Source of the DNA: Campylobacterota bacterium
Lineage (GTDB): Bacteria; Campylobacterota; Campylobacteria; Campylobacterales; Sulfurovaceae
DNA length: 18,593 bases
Assembly: GCA_011330645.1 (NCBI GenBank)
Contig: DRQB01000041.1
Coordinates: 1 to 18,593, forward strand
Direction of reading: 5' to 3'
The first letter of the stretch is position 1, and the number at the start of each line of letters is the position of its first letter. Both the position numbers and the translations under genes were made by a program. Positions 7,767 through 15,105 of this stretch are shown piece after piece. The notes under the pieces were generated by a model, which was not told the origin of the DNA, made no database searches, and saw only the letters and a program-made list of their open reading frames with translations.

Positions 7767-7794
7767 ATTATACCTAAAAAGAGATTAAGCGCAA
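7767..7794 (-). promoter_or_regulatory. Candidate internal promoter for ylxR-infB
   Basis: A perfect TATAAT (7767-7772) lies in the thrB-ylxR gap, with a weak -35-like TTGCGC (7789-7794) at 16-nt spacing. The start point would fall at or near the ylxR ATG. It could supply extra transcription of the translation genes. Confidence 0.4.
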
Positions 7795-7797
7795 TGC

Positions 7798-8679
7798 CTA
7801 ATTTTTGGTGATGACACCATTATTATCCAAAGAAAGAGTAAAAACCCTAAACTGTGGGAAACGTGCTTGTAATGCTTCCGCCATTTTATCTGCATCTTTT
7901 TCATAGACAAGATTAAAAAAAGTAGAGCCAGATCCAGAAAGTGTACTCATAAGTGCGCCATGTTTCAATGCCAATTTCTGTACATCAAAAAGTTCAGGTA
8001 TCATTTTCATACGTCTTGCCTGATGCAACTTATCTTTAGAAGCAATACGCAATAAATCCCATGATTCAGACATAAAGAGTGCTGTCATATAAGAGGACCG
8101 AGACAAAGAATAGACAGTCTCTTCTTTTCTATACATTTTAGGTAATACCGTACGAGATTTTGCTGTAGATATCGTACGGTTTGGCACAACAACTACGGCT
8201 TTTAAGTAGTCAGGCATACGCCTTTTTTTACTATATACTCTATCTCCTTCTACACAGGCAACATTAAATCCACCCATCACTGCTGGAGTAATATTATCTG
8301 GATGATGTTCATAACGTAATGCCTGATTTAGTATTTCTCTTTTGTTGTATTTTTTATCTGCAGCAGTATATGCTCCACTCAATGCGGCAACAATCACAGC
8401 GGATGAACTTCCCAAACCTCGTGAAATGGGTATCCTGTTATGAAACTCAAATCTAAAATTATCTTCTCTGCCTGTGAGTTTTTTATACGTTTCATTAAAG
8501 ATGCTCAGGAAAAGTGTATTTTTTTTAATGCGTGGGTTTTCAGCACCTTCACCATGTGTAGATATGCTCAAAAATTTAGAAGGCTTAATGATGATCTCAT
8601 TTCTTAATCCTACCGCTAAGCCCAAAGTATCAAAGCCTGGTCCTAAGTTTGCCGAAGTGGCAGGTACGCTTACAAACAT
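7798..8679 (-). CDS. thrB: Homoserine kinase
   Basis: ThrB phosphorylates L-homoserine with ATP to O-phosphohomoserine, the step before threonine synthase. The 293-residue protein is a GHMP kinase: N-terminal VPATSANLGPGFDTLG (5-20), the ATP-binding loop PISRGLGSSSA (84-94), and the C-terminal GHMP motif LSTLSGSGSTFF. These segments match homoserine kinase specifically rather than mevalonate or shikimate relatives. The start ATG 8679 follows a GGAAAA site. It lies 14 nt after the tsaB-like gene and 35 nt before ylxR. Other threonine-pathway genes are not nearby; the same isolated placement between lpxC and infB is, from memory, seen in Campylobacter and Helicobacter. Confidence 0.95.
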   Translation of the reverse strand: MFVSVPATSANLGPGFDTLGLAVGLRNEIIIKPSKFLSISTHGEGAENPRIKKNTLFLSIFNETYKKLTGREDNFRFEFHNRIPISRGLGSSSAVIVAALSGAYTAADKKYNKREILNQALRYEHHPDNITPAVMGGFNVACVEGDRVYSKKRRMPDYLKAVVVVPNRTISTAKSRTVLPKMYRKEETVYSLSRSSYMTALFMSESWDLLRIASKDKLHQARRMKMIPELFDVQKLALKHGALMSTLSGSGSTFFNLVYEKDADKMAEALQARFPQFRVFTLSLDNNGVITKN

Positions 8680-8693
8680 ATTTATTTTCCATT

Positions 8694-9164
8694 TTACACA
8701 GCGGGCAGTATATACTCAGGGGTTGATTCTTCATCTAATTCTAGATCATGAATACTTTGAGGTAATGTAAACTTTACATCTACTGGCTGTTCATATTTTT
8801 TTGTAATTATAGTCTCTTTTTCCTTGATAAAATAGAGATTACCTATGGCTTTAATCGGTTTATCTCCATTTAAGGCAAATCCACTACAACCAACACAGGG
8901 AATTCCCTGTGTAATTTCTATTGTTTTCAACATAATATAAGTCAATTTAATCGCCATATATGAGCCTGGTCCACGAGTATATATAATCTTCGAAATATTA
9001 TATTTATCGAGACAATTCTTAAGTATTGGTAATAAAACTTCAGATGTCTTTTTTTCAGATGTAATCGTCTCAAGGAGTATCTCTTCTTTATAAATACCCA
9101 CGAGCAAAGGGGAAGAAAGAGAAATAACTATGAGACTATAGTTATGATGCGAATGACTTTGCAA
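8694..9164 (-). CDS. tsaB: Short TsaB-like protein (t6A tRNA modification complex subunit)
   Basis: TsaB is the non-catalytic partner of TsaD in making N6-threonylcarbamoyl-adenosine at tRNA position 37. The sequence shows the ASKHA N-terminal strand (LIVISLSSPLLVGIY), then the hallmark region TRGPGSYMAIKLTYIMLKT, corresponding to the GPGSFTGLRIG motif, followed by GIPCVGCSGFAL. With about 156 residues it is much shorter than the roughly 230-residue E. coli protein; the second lobe is mostly missing. Start is uncertain: TTG 9164 has GGAAAG 8 nt upstream and gives a 23-nt overlap with lpxC. ATG 9203 would overlap by 62 nt and add residues that do not resemble the family. Position between lpxC and thrB supports the call. 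Confidence 0.78.
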   Translation of the reverse strand: MQSHSHHNYSLIVISLSSPLLVGIYKEEILLETITSEKKTSEVLLPILKNCLDKYNISKIIYTRGPGSYMAIKLTYIMLKTIEITQGIPCVGCSGFALNGDKPIKAIGNLYFIKEKETIITKKYEQPVDVKFTLPQSIHDLELDEESTPEYILPAV

Positions 9165-10032
9165 ATGCTCTACTTTCCAATGTTTCAACAGCCACAAGTT
9201 CATAGTTTTTACTATCTGCCAAAAGCTTACTTGTCAATTGATAATTCAAATTATGACTACCGGCAAAAGATTCATAATTACCTAAAATATTATGTCCTGA
9301 TACCATCATATCACCCATAGCATCAAGTATTTTATGCCTTGCAAATTCATTATCAAAGCGTAACCCTTCTGGGTTCAGTACTTTATGGTCATCTAACCCA
9401 ATCGCATTTTGCAAGGAAGCTCCCAGTGCAAGGTTTTGACTTTGTAAATATTGTATGTCTTTAGCAAAACCAAATGTTCTTGCTCTGGCAATCTCTTCTA
9501 TAAAATCATGCGTAGAAAATAAAAAACTCTGACTTTGTTCACCTATCACAGGATGGTCAAACTTGATATCAAAATCAAAATTTGCTTTTTCACTTGGACT
9601 TAAACGTACAAATTTATCACCATCACGTACTTCTATGACTTGTTTGACACGAAGTATCTTTTTAGGGCTATCAAGTTCTTTGATACCTGCTTCATCAAGA
9701 AGCAAACAAAATGAAATAGAAGAGCCATCCATGATAGGCATTTCATTACCATCTACGATGACACGCATGTTATCTATACCATAGGCATAAACCGCAGATA
9801 AAAAGTGTTCAATAGTAGAAATAAATCCTTTATTTTTATCTCCAATGACTGTTGCCATGCGCGTGTCAATCACCGCTGAAGGAGACAAAGGAATACTCAT
9901 GGCTAAATCTTCACGATAAAACACTATACCTGCATCTGCATCAAGTGGTTCAAGCCGAAGTTTAATTGGTTCGCCTTTATGTAAGCCAATCCCCACAACT
10001 TCAACTGCTTTTTGAATCGTTCTTTGTTGCAT
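9142..10032 (-). CDS. lpxC: UDP-3-O-acyl-N-acetylglucosamine deacetylase
   Basis: LpxC is the zinc enzyme of the committed step in lipid A synthesis: it removes the acetyl group from UDP-3-O-acyl-GlcNAc in the cytoplasm. The 296 residues start with QRTIQKAVEVVGIGLHKGE. They contain the catalytic E75 with zinc ligand H76 (in STIEHFLSA), the substrate loop MPIMDGSS, zinc ligands H233 and D237 (RHKILDAMGD), and H260 (FAGSHNLNY), which corresponds to the family's general acid. Length is typical. ATG 10032 has an AAGGGAAAC site. It is the first gene of the long leftward unit, with a well-formed promoter 55 nt upstream. Linking lipid A synthesis to infB transcription could tie envelope growth to translation capacity. 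Confidence 0.97.
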   Translation of the reverse strand: MQQRTIQKAVEVVGIGLHKGEPIKLRLEPLDADAGIVFYREDLAMSIPLSPSAVIDTRMATVIGDKNKGFISTIEHFLSAVYAYGIDNMRVIVDGNEMPIMDGSSISFCLLLDEAGIKELDSPKKILRVKQVIEVRDGDKFVRLSPSEKANFDFDIKFDHPVIGEQSQSFLFSTHDFIEEIARARTFGFAKDIQYLQSQNLALGASLQNAIGLDDHKVLNPEGLRFDNEFARHKILDAMGDMMVSGHNILGNYESFAGSHNLNYQLTSKLLADSKNYELVAVETLESRAFAKSFAS

Positions 10033-10074
10033 GAGTTTCCCTTTCTATTGTATTTTCTAAAAATAAATATACTT

Positions 10075-10088
10075 ATATTTTAAAATAT
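10075..10088. promoter_or_regulatory. 14-nt AT-only palindrome at the lpxC start point
   Basis: ATATTTTAAAATAT is a perfect palindrome overlapping the 3' edge of the lpxC -10 box and the expected transcription start. An outer 8-bp inverted repeat (10067-10074 and 10114-10121) flanks the whole promoter. It may be an operator, or chance in AT-rich DNA. Confidence 0.3.
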
Positions 10089-10115
10089 TATAGTCTAAAT
10101 TTTTTATTTATGCAA
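10087..10115 (-). promoter_or_regulatory. Promoter of the lpxC-xseA unit
   Basis: A perfect TATAAT -10 (10087-10092) and TTGCAT (10110-10115) are separated by 17 nt, in the only gap of more than 100 nt before lpxC. The predicted leader is about 45-50 nt. This is the main candidate promoter for the ten-gene unit. Confidence 0.6.
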
Positions 10116-10152
10116 GTATATCCAATTACTGTGAATTATTTGTGAAAAACCT

Positions 10153-11535
10153 CTATTCTCCTAAAATAATTTTATCTGCTGCTTTAAAGACATTGTCAAT
10201 GTTGGTTTTTATCCATCCTGCATCAAACCATTCAATAGGTCTCACTTCAATGCCTTGTACCAAGAGCCCAAAATGCAAATGATCACCTAAAGCAAGTCCT
10301 GTTCTTCCTGTTTTTGCAATCACTTGCCCTGCTTTGACTTCATCTCCTTCTTTCACAAGCAGTTGAGAACAGTGCCCATAAAGAGAATAAAGTCCTAATC
10401 CATGGTCAATCATTGGCATATTTCCATAGATACCATTTTCATTGGCATACACTACTTTTCCTGCATTGGAAGATTTAATAGATGCCATTTTAGTACTTGC
10501 TAAATCATAGCCAACATGATAAGATTTGGACACTTCGTTATCTTTTGTTTTATAATAATAATGTCTTTCATCTCCATAACTTGCAACTCTCGCACCATTT
10601 TTGAGAGGATAAAACTTCTTCATTTTCCAATGCTTCAAGATTTCAGTAGATACATTTTTGGCCAAAGTATGTATTTTATCTTCATTTTTTAGACGCATTG
10701 TTTCATTAATTGCACGCAATTTATCTAATCGATCCGTGATACTTGTATATTCTGGGTTACTAGAGGCTAAATCAGTAATTTTACCATCGATAAACTTATC
10801 CCGAGCCTTAATCCATGAGACTTTATATTTATGATTTTTAAGATAAAACGGTATATCTGTTACACGTTTATTTTTTGCTTTGTCTGTCGCAATTATCTTG
10901 GCATTAAAAGTGCTTTTATCAAAAGGCCATGCCAATAATGTTGCATAATATCCACTCTGTTTATAAGGTTCCACTTTAAATTTTTTTCCATCTGCTTCAA
11001 CATAGAGTTCATCTAGGTTTTCATCATTTGCCTGAAATACAACTAAAGCTGAACCCCCTTGCGTGATACTATACGAATTAGCCAACACATTGACATTAGG
11101 TCGTTTTGAGTCTACTTTAATCTGTATTTTTTTGACGGTTTTGTTCCCTTGAAAAAAGTTCCACATACTATTATCGTTGACTGACACTTTTAATTGTAGT
11201 GTACTCGCTTTAGGATTTAATGTTTTACTCTTAGGATATTTAACCAGTAGTGTTTGCTCTTTGGTATCTTTATCAAAATCACCCTGTCCCACAATGAGAC
11301 TTTGTGCACCATCACTTAAAATAAGTTCAAAATGTTTCAATGCTACATTATCGCTAAGTTGAAGTCTTAAAGGATCTGTTCTATTCCAAAAAATATTTTC
11401 CTGACTCTCAACTTTTGGTGAAACTCTTTCAAATTCTGGTGCAGTATATATATATCCTGCAGCCCCTAAAAATACTATGAGAAGGAGTATACTTACTATT
11501 TTATTTCCGCTTTTTTTACCACGTCTATGTTTCAT
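10153..11535 (-). CDS. Membrane-anchored M23 family metallopeptidase with Ig-like domains
   Basis: This is a zinc peptidase likely to cut peptidoglycan cross-links in the periplasm. The N-terminus is a short basic stretch and one membrane segment (SILLLIVFLGAAGYIY, about 14-30), so the body is periplasmic. Residues about 35-145 and 146-235 look like two beta-sandwich, Ig-like modules (LRLQLSDNVALKHFELIL and ALVVFQANDENLDELYVEA are comparable). A helical linker follows, then the LytM/M23 domain with H340-x3-D344, H388 (LYGHCSQ), and H419-x-H421 (GDHLHFG); the zinc ligands and catalytic histidines are all present. The start overlaps the end of nrnA by 11 nt with TAGGA upstream, so the two are coupled. 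A helical-shape or daughter-cell-separation role is inferred only from the family. Confidence 0.9.
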   Translation of the reverse strand: MKHRRGKKSGNKIVSILLLIVFLGAAGYIYTAPEFERVSPKVESQENIFWNRTDPLRLQLSDNVALKHFELILSDGAQSLIVGQGDFDKDTKEQTLLVKYPKSKTLNPKASTLQLKVSVNDNSMWNFFQGNKTVKKIQIKVDSKRPNVNVLANSYSITQGGSALVVFQANDENLDELYVEADGKKFKVEPYKQSGYYATLLAWPFDKSTFNAKIIATDKAKNKRVTDIPFYLKNHKYKVSWIKARDKFIDGKITDLASSNPEYTSITDRLDKLRAINETMRLKNEDKIHTLAKNVSTEILKHWKMKKFYPLKNGARVASYGDERHYYYKTKDNEVSKSYHVGYDLASTKMASIKSSNAGKVVYANENGIYGNMPMIDHGLGLYSLYGHCSQLLVKEGDEVKAGQVIAKTGRTGLALGDHLHFGLLVQGIEVRPIEWFDAGWIKTNIDNVFKAADKIILGE

Positions 11536-12493
11536 TTATTAATCCTAATTCCTCTATCTTATTTAAAATTATATCGATACTTCCTTGTAAGGAGTATTGC
11601 GTCAGTGTAAAACCAGCAGCTACTTTGTGTCCACCGCCACCTAATGCCAAAGCCACTTTAGAAATATCTACTTTTTTACTACGCAGTGAGATACGTATGC
11701 CATCTTCTAATTCCATAGCAAAAATAGCTATCTCTACAGTAGCCAAAGACCTCGCATAATCAACAATTCCTTCCATGTCTGGTATACTTGCTCCTGTAGC
11801 AAGTATGTCCTCTTTACTCACAGAAAGTATGGCTATTTGTGCTTCATGCTTCAAGACCAGTGAACCTAAAGCTCTTTCTAAAATACGTAAAGAACTCAAA
11901 GGTCTTCTCTGCGTAAAATGACAAGCAATATCATCGGGTTTAGCCCCAAGATTTACAAGATGTTTAGCCACAGAAAAAACCTCTTCAGTCACGGAAGAAG
12001 TTGTAAAATATCTGGTATCAGAAAGCAATGCGGTATAAAAGCATGTTGCCACATCTGCATTCATGGGAAATAATGATTGAAAGAGTAAAAATGCTACCTG
12101 CGAAGAAGAAGCATAGCTGGGGATCACTACATTTATATTTCCATACGCTGTATTACTCTTATGGTGATCGATATTGATAATACTTCTGCCCTCAAGATCA
12201 AATCCTAATCTATCTACACTTCCACAGTCACAGGAAATAATAAGAGAATTTTGATATTCCATCTTATGTTTTATTTTTTGAAAATTTGGTAAAAAATCCA
12301 AATACAGAGGTAGTATTTTTGAAGCATTGACTATTTCAATTTTTTTGCGCTTATCTTGTGTCAATAAAGCATAAATTCCCAATGCAGTTCCCAATGCATC
12401 TGCATCAGGGTTTAGATGTGAAAGTATGGTAATAGACTCTGCCTTGTCTATTTGAATTTTAACTTCCTCCAAGGGAAGTGTGTAACTATGCAT
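11525..12493 (-). CDS. nrnA: DHH/DHHA1 phosphoesterase, NrnA-like
   Basis: NrnA-type enzymes degrade short oligoribonucleotides and often dephosphorylate 3'-phosphoadenosine 5'-phosphate to AMP. The 322-residue protein has the DHH domain motifs SHLNPDADALG (25-35), ISCDCGSVDR (86-95) and DHHKSN (109-114), and a C-terminal DHHA1 domain with the substrate-binding ALGGGGHKVAAGF. All manganese-binding positions seem present. The start ATG 12493 follows GAAAGG. It lies 75 nt after nadC with a weak promoter-like box in the gap, and overlaps the M23 gene. Whether it acts on nanoRNA, pAp or a cyclic dinucleotide breakdown product (pApA) cannot be told from sequence. Confidence 0.88.
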   Translation of the reverse strand: MHSYTLPLEEVKIQIDKAESITILSHLNPDADALGTALGIYALLTQDKRKKIEIVNASKILPLYLDFLPNFQKIKHKMEYQNSLIISCDCGSVDRLGFDLEGRSIINIDHHKSNTAYGNINVVIPSYASSSQVAFLLFQSLFPMNADVATCFYTALLSDTRYFTTSSVTEEVFSVAKHLVNLGAKPDDIACHFTQRRPLSSLRILERALGSLVLKHEAQIAILSVSKEDILATGASIPDMEGIVDYARSLATVEIAIFAMELEDGIRISLRSKKVDISKVALALGGGGHKVAAGFTLTQYSLQGSIDIILNKIEELGLINET

Positions 12494-12517
12494 TTTTGCC
12501 TTTCATCTTGGGCTGAA

Positions 12518-12523
12518 ACTATA
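12518..12523 (-). promoter_or_regulatory. Candidate -10 box upstream of nrnA
   Basis: TATAGT on the minus strand in the 75-nt nadC-nrnA gap, about 24 nt before the start codon. No clear -35 is visible. It may allow nrnA and the M23 gene to be transcribed apart from nadA-nadC. Confidence 0.3.
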
Positions 12524-12568
12524 CTAAAATTACATTAACGACTTATTACTCAGCGTTGAAGGATTAAT

Positions 12569-13390
12569 TTAACTTTCTACTTTCATAGACAAATCAATCC
12601 AATTTGCCTGATGAATCACAGAACCTGAGCTAATAGCATCTACACCAGTAGTCGCAATCTCTTGAATGGTCTCCAAAGTCACATTCCCTGATGCCTCTAG
12701 CAAAATGTGAGGATAGTTTTCATTTCTATAGCCTACCACTGCTTTGGTCTCTTCCAGAGTCATATTGTCACACATCACAATGTCAGCGCCTGCCTTCATT
12801 GCTTTTTTTACCATCTCTATACTTTCACACTCAATCTCTACTTTAGAAGTAAAAGGTATCTTTTGGCGTACTTCTTTCATAAAAGCATCTAAGTCATCTA
12901 TGGTTTTGAGGTGTGTGTCTTTAAGCATCAGACAATCATCTAGTCCCATACGATGGTTTATGCCGCCACCACAACGTACAGCATATTTTTCAAAAGCACG
13001 AAGCAGCGGTCTTGTTTTACGTGTATCAAGTAGTTTCACACCCGTATCTTTAATAGCATCCACATACTGTGCCGTGAGTGTTGCTATGGAAGAGGCATGC
13101 AGAACCATATCCAAAATGGAGCGCTCAAGTGAGAGAATCATCTTGGAATCCCCCGAGATAAAAAGTAGCTTTTCACCCTTTTTAAACGTTTCACCATCTT
13201 GGACATGCCATTCTAGGGAAAGGTCATACATCTTTGCGAAAGTTGCTACATATTCGTGTCCTGCAAATACCCCATCACTTTTTGCGATGATATATGCTCG
13301 TATAGGCTTTGAAGTACTAATACGTGCAAACAAGTCACCATGACCTACATCCTCGGCAATAAGTGCCTTTAAAAATTCTTCTTTTAACAT
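12569..13390 (-). CDS. nadC: Nicotinate-nucleotide pyrophosphorylase (carboxylating), quinolinate phosphoribosyltransferase
   Basis: NadC joins quinolinate with PRPP to give nicotinate mononucleotide and CO2, the first nucleotide step of de novo NAD synthesis. The 273 residues carry EDVGHGDL near the N-terminus, the active-site run DTRKTRPLLRAFEKYAVRCGG (122-142) with GINHRMGLDDCLMLKDTH after it, then VEIECES, IVMCDNMT and LLEASGNVTLETI, and ISSGSVIHQ at the phosphate-binding end of the barrel. Length is normal. Its ATG shares one base with the nadA stop codon (TAATG), a tight coupling arrangement that fits the two enzymes handling successive steps. Confidence 0.97.
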   Translation of the reverse strand: MLKEEFLKALIAEDVGHGDLFARISTSKPIRAYIIAKSDGVFAGHEYVATFAKMYDLSLEWHVQDGETFKKGEKLLFISGDSKMILSLERSILDMVLHASSIATLTAQYVDAIKDTGVKLLDTRKTRPLLRAFEKYAVRCGGGINHRMGLDDCLMLKDTHLKTIDDLDAFMKEVRQKIPFTSKVEIECESIEMVKKAMKAGADIVMCDNMTLEETKAVVGYRNENYPHILLEASGNVTLETIQEIATTGVDAISSGSVIHQANWIDLSMKVES

Positions 13391-14397
13391 TATTTAATCG
13401 CCAACATACGTTCAAGAGCCATGTTCGCATACTTAATGACATCAGGTTGTACTACTATCTCATTAATAGGCTTACCATCTTCTATAGACTTTAAGGTATT
13501 GTAGAGGTCTTCTAATGTTGTTTCATTCATCGTAGGACACTCTGGCTTTGTAGAAGAGAGCACATAGGTGTTACCTTTACGCATACGGTTTACAAGGTTA
13601 TACTCTGTACCTATGGCTACTTTTTGTTCTGGGTCTAGATCATTGACATATTTGATGAGTTGTGACGTTGATCCGGAAAAATCTGCAGCAAGCACTACAC
13701 TTGGATCACACTCAGGGTGTACAGCTATCTTAATACCAGGAAATTTGTTACGGTAAAACTCTATGTCATCAACTGTAAAAAGCTGGTGTACAGAACAAAA
13801 GCCGTTAAAACAGATAATATCTGCTTCTTTTGGGTCACACTCTTTCCCCTCTTTTTCTACACCGATGACACATGATTTGAGTCCCATCTGTATAGCAAAG
13901 TTTTGTCCTAAACATCTGTCTGGCACAAAAAGTATCTTTTTGCCTGTCTCCAAACCTTTTTCTATAATCTTAAAAGCATTCGATGAGGTACAAACATACC
14001 CGCCCATCTCTCCTACTTTGGCTTTGACTGAAGCATCCGAGTTTATGTAGGTAATAGGCAAGATGTCTTCTCTGTCGATACCACGTTCAACCATATATTC
14101 TACAGACTCTTCAAAGTAAGAACCATCCATCATACGTGCCATCGCACAACAGGCGATTTTTGGCATAAGCACACGCTTATCAGGGTCTATGACTTTTACG
14201 GACTGCCCCATGAAACCTACACCACAAAAGACTACCCATTCATTGTCATTGGCCTGACAACGACGTGCGAGTTCCAAAGAGTCACCTGTAATATCTGCCA
14301 TCTCAAAGACTTCATCACGCTGATAATAGTGTGCGACCACGGTAACATCCAACTCTTTTTTTAATCTGTTTATCTCTGTTTTATAATCAATACTCAT
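13390..14397 (-). CDS. nadA: Quinolinate synthase A
   Basis: NadA condenses iminoaspartate with dihydroxyacetone phosphate to quinolinate using an oxygen-sensitive [4Fe-4S] cluster. The 335-residue protein has HYYQRDEVFEMADITGDSLELA near the start and three conserved cysteine regions expected to hold the cluster: IACCAMARMMDG (C83 or C84), FNGFCSVH (C201) and KPECPTMN (C287). VHPECDPSV is also conserved. ATG 14397 is preceded by AAGGGAT. It is the first gene of the nadA-nadC unit. I see no nadB in the window, so the iminoaspartate-forming enzyme must be elsewhere. Confidence 0.97.
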   Translation of the reverse strand: MSIDYKTEINRLKKELDVTVVAHYYQRDEVFEMADITGDSLELARRCQANDNEWVVFCGVGFMGQSVKVIDPDKRVLMPKIACCAMARMMDGSYFEESVEYMVERGIDREDILPITYINSDASVKAKVGEMGGYVCTSSNAFKIIEKGLETGKKILFVPDRCLGQNFAIQMGLKSCVIGVEKEGKECDPKEADIICFNGFCSVHQLFTVDDIEFYRNKFPGIKIAVHPECDPSVVLAADFSGSTSQLIKYVNDLDPEQKVAIGTEYNLVNRMRKGNTYVLSSTKPECPTMNETTLEDLYNTLKSIEDGKPINEIVVQPDVIKYANMALERMLAIK

Positions 14398-14415
14398 TAA
14401 TATCCCTTGGGTATA

Positions 14416-14421
14416 ATTGTA
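14416..14421 (-). promoter_or_regulatory. Candidate -10 box for nadA
   Basis: TACAAT on the minus strand, 18 nt before the nadA start, with T-runs upstream repeating at about 10-nt steps as in Campylobacterota sigma-70-type promoters. No good -35 is visible. Confidence 0.35.
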
Positions 14422-14424
14422 GTT

Positions 14425-14448
14425 ATTTTAGCTAAATTCGGCTAAAAT
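14425..14448. promoter_or_regulatory. Inverted and direct repeats between divergent nadA and plsY
   Basis: ATTTTAGC (14425-14432) and GCTAAAAT (14441-14448) form a perfect 8-bp inverted repeat around an 8-nt spacer. GCTAAA also recurs in direct orientation at 14431 and 14441, one helical turn apart, and TTTAGCTAAA (14427-14436) is itself a palindrome. Lying between two divergent starts, it may be an operator for nadA, plsY or both. It may alternatively be just the phased T-runs of a promoter. Confidence 0.4.
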
Positions 14449-14453
14449 TGCAC

Positions 14454-14459
14454 TATAAA
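14454..14459 (+). promoter_or_regulatory. Candidate -10 box for plsY
   Basis: TATAAA lies 19 nt before the plsY start, in the divergent gap. No -35 match is evident at 17 nt. It would drive plsY-folB. Confidence 0.35.
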
Positions 14460-14478
14460 TAAAAATTGTGGACTTATT

Positions 14479-15102
14479 ATGGACTTCTTTACAAATCAAA
14501 ATATCTTGCTCTATCTTGCAGCCTATCTCATCGCAGGGATTCCTTTTGGATACTTACTTGCTAAACAATTTGCGGGGGTAGATATTAAAGAAGCTGGTTC
14601 TGGCAATATAGGGGCCACTAATGTCTTGCGTGTAGTCAAAGAACAAGACCCAAAACTTGCCAAAAAACTGGGAGTTGCCACACTCTTTTTAGATGCCATC
14701 AAGGGCGTACTCGTGATTCTTGTGGCTAAAATGTTAGGTGCTCCAGAAGGTGTATTATGGACAATAGCTGTATTGGCAGTGGTGGGACATTGTTTTTCTG
14801 CATTTCTCTTCTTTGAAGGAGGTAAAGGTGTTGCTACTGGCTTTGGTGTACTACTTGTCATGATGCCTATCCCTGCGCTCATTGCCATTGTTGTATGGTT
14901 AGGTGCAGCCAAAGGACTCAAAATCTCTTCACTTTCTTCTCTTATTGGTTTGGCTGCATTTATCATAGCTTCATATATTATGTATCCTGAAGTACCAGGT
15001 ATTGGTTCACATGCGCCTATTTGGATTATTGCACTTATTATTACCTACAAGCACATTCCAAATCTTGTAAGACTCTTCAAAAAAGAAGAGGGAAAAGTCT
15101 AA
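14479..15102 (+). CDS. plsY: Acyl-phosphate:glycerol-3-phosphate acyltransferase
   Basis: PlsY moves an acyl group from acyl-phosphate (made by PlsX) to glycerol-3-phosphate, giving lysophosphatidic acid for phospholipids. It is a multi-pass inner-membrane protein. The 207 residues show the three family motifs: GSGNIGATN (40-48), the GHCFSAFLFFEGGKGVATGFG segment (103-123) and YKHIPNLVRL near the C-terminus, with hydrophobic helices between (LLYLAAYLIAGIPFGYLL, GVLVILVAKML, LLVMMPIPALIAIVVWL, LIGLAAFIIASYI, IWIIALIITY). It leads the plus-strand genes, 81 nt from divergent nadA and 3 nt before folB. Confidence 0.96.
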   Translation: MDFFTNQNILLYLAAYLIAGIPFGYLLAKQFAGVDIKEAGSGNIGATNVLRVVKEQDPKLAKKLGVATLFLDAIKGVLVILVAKMLGAPEGVLWTIAVLAVVGHCFSAFLFFEGGKGVATGFGVLLVMMPIPALIAIVVWLGAAKGLKISSLSSLIGLAAFIIASYIMYPEVPGIGSHAPIWIIALIITYKHIPNLVRLFKKEEGKV

Positions 15103-15105
15103 ACA

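Noticed and set aside
10089..10152. TTCACA direct repeats after the M23 gene as a terminator or operator
   Set aside because: There are only two short copies in AT-rich DNA with no stem or U-run; not above chance.
12744..13343. 199-codon plus-strand open frame opposite nadC
   Set aside because: nadC is certain from its motifs on the other strand. The opposite translation is low-information and serine-rich, as expected for a shadow frame.
14523..14966. 147-codon minus-strand open frame opposite plsY
   Set aside because: It mirrors the membrane helices and glycine motifs of PlsY. No start signal or recognisable domain is present.
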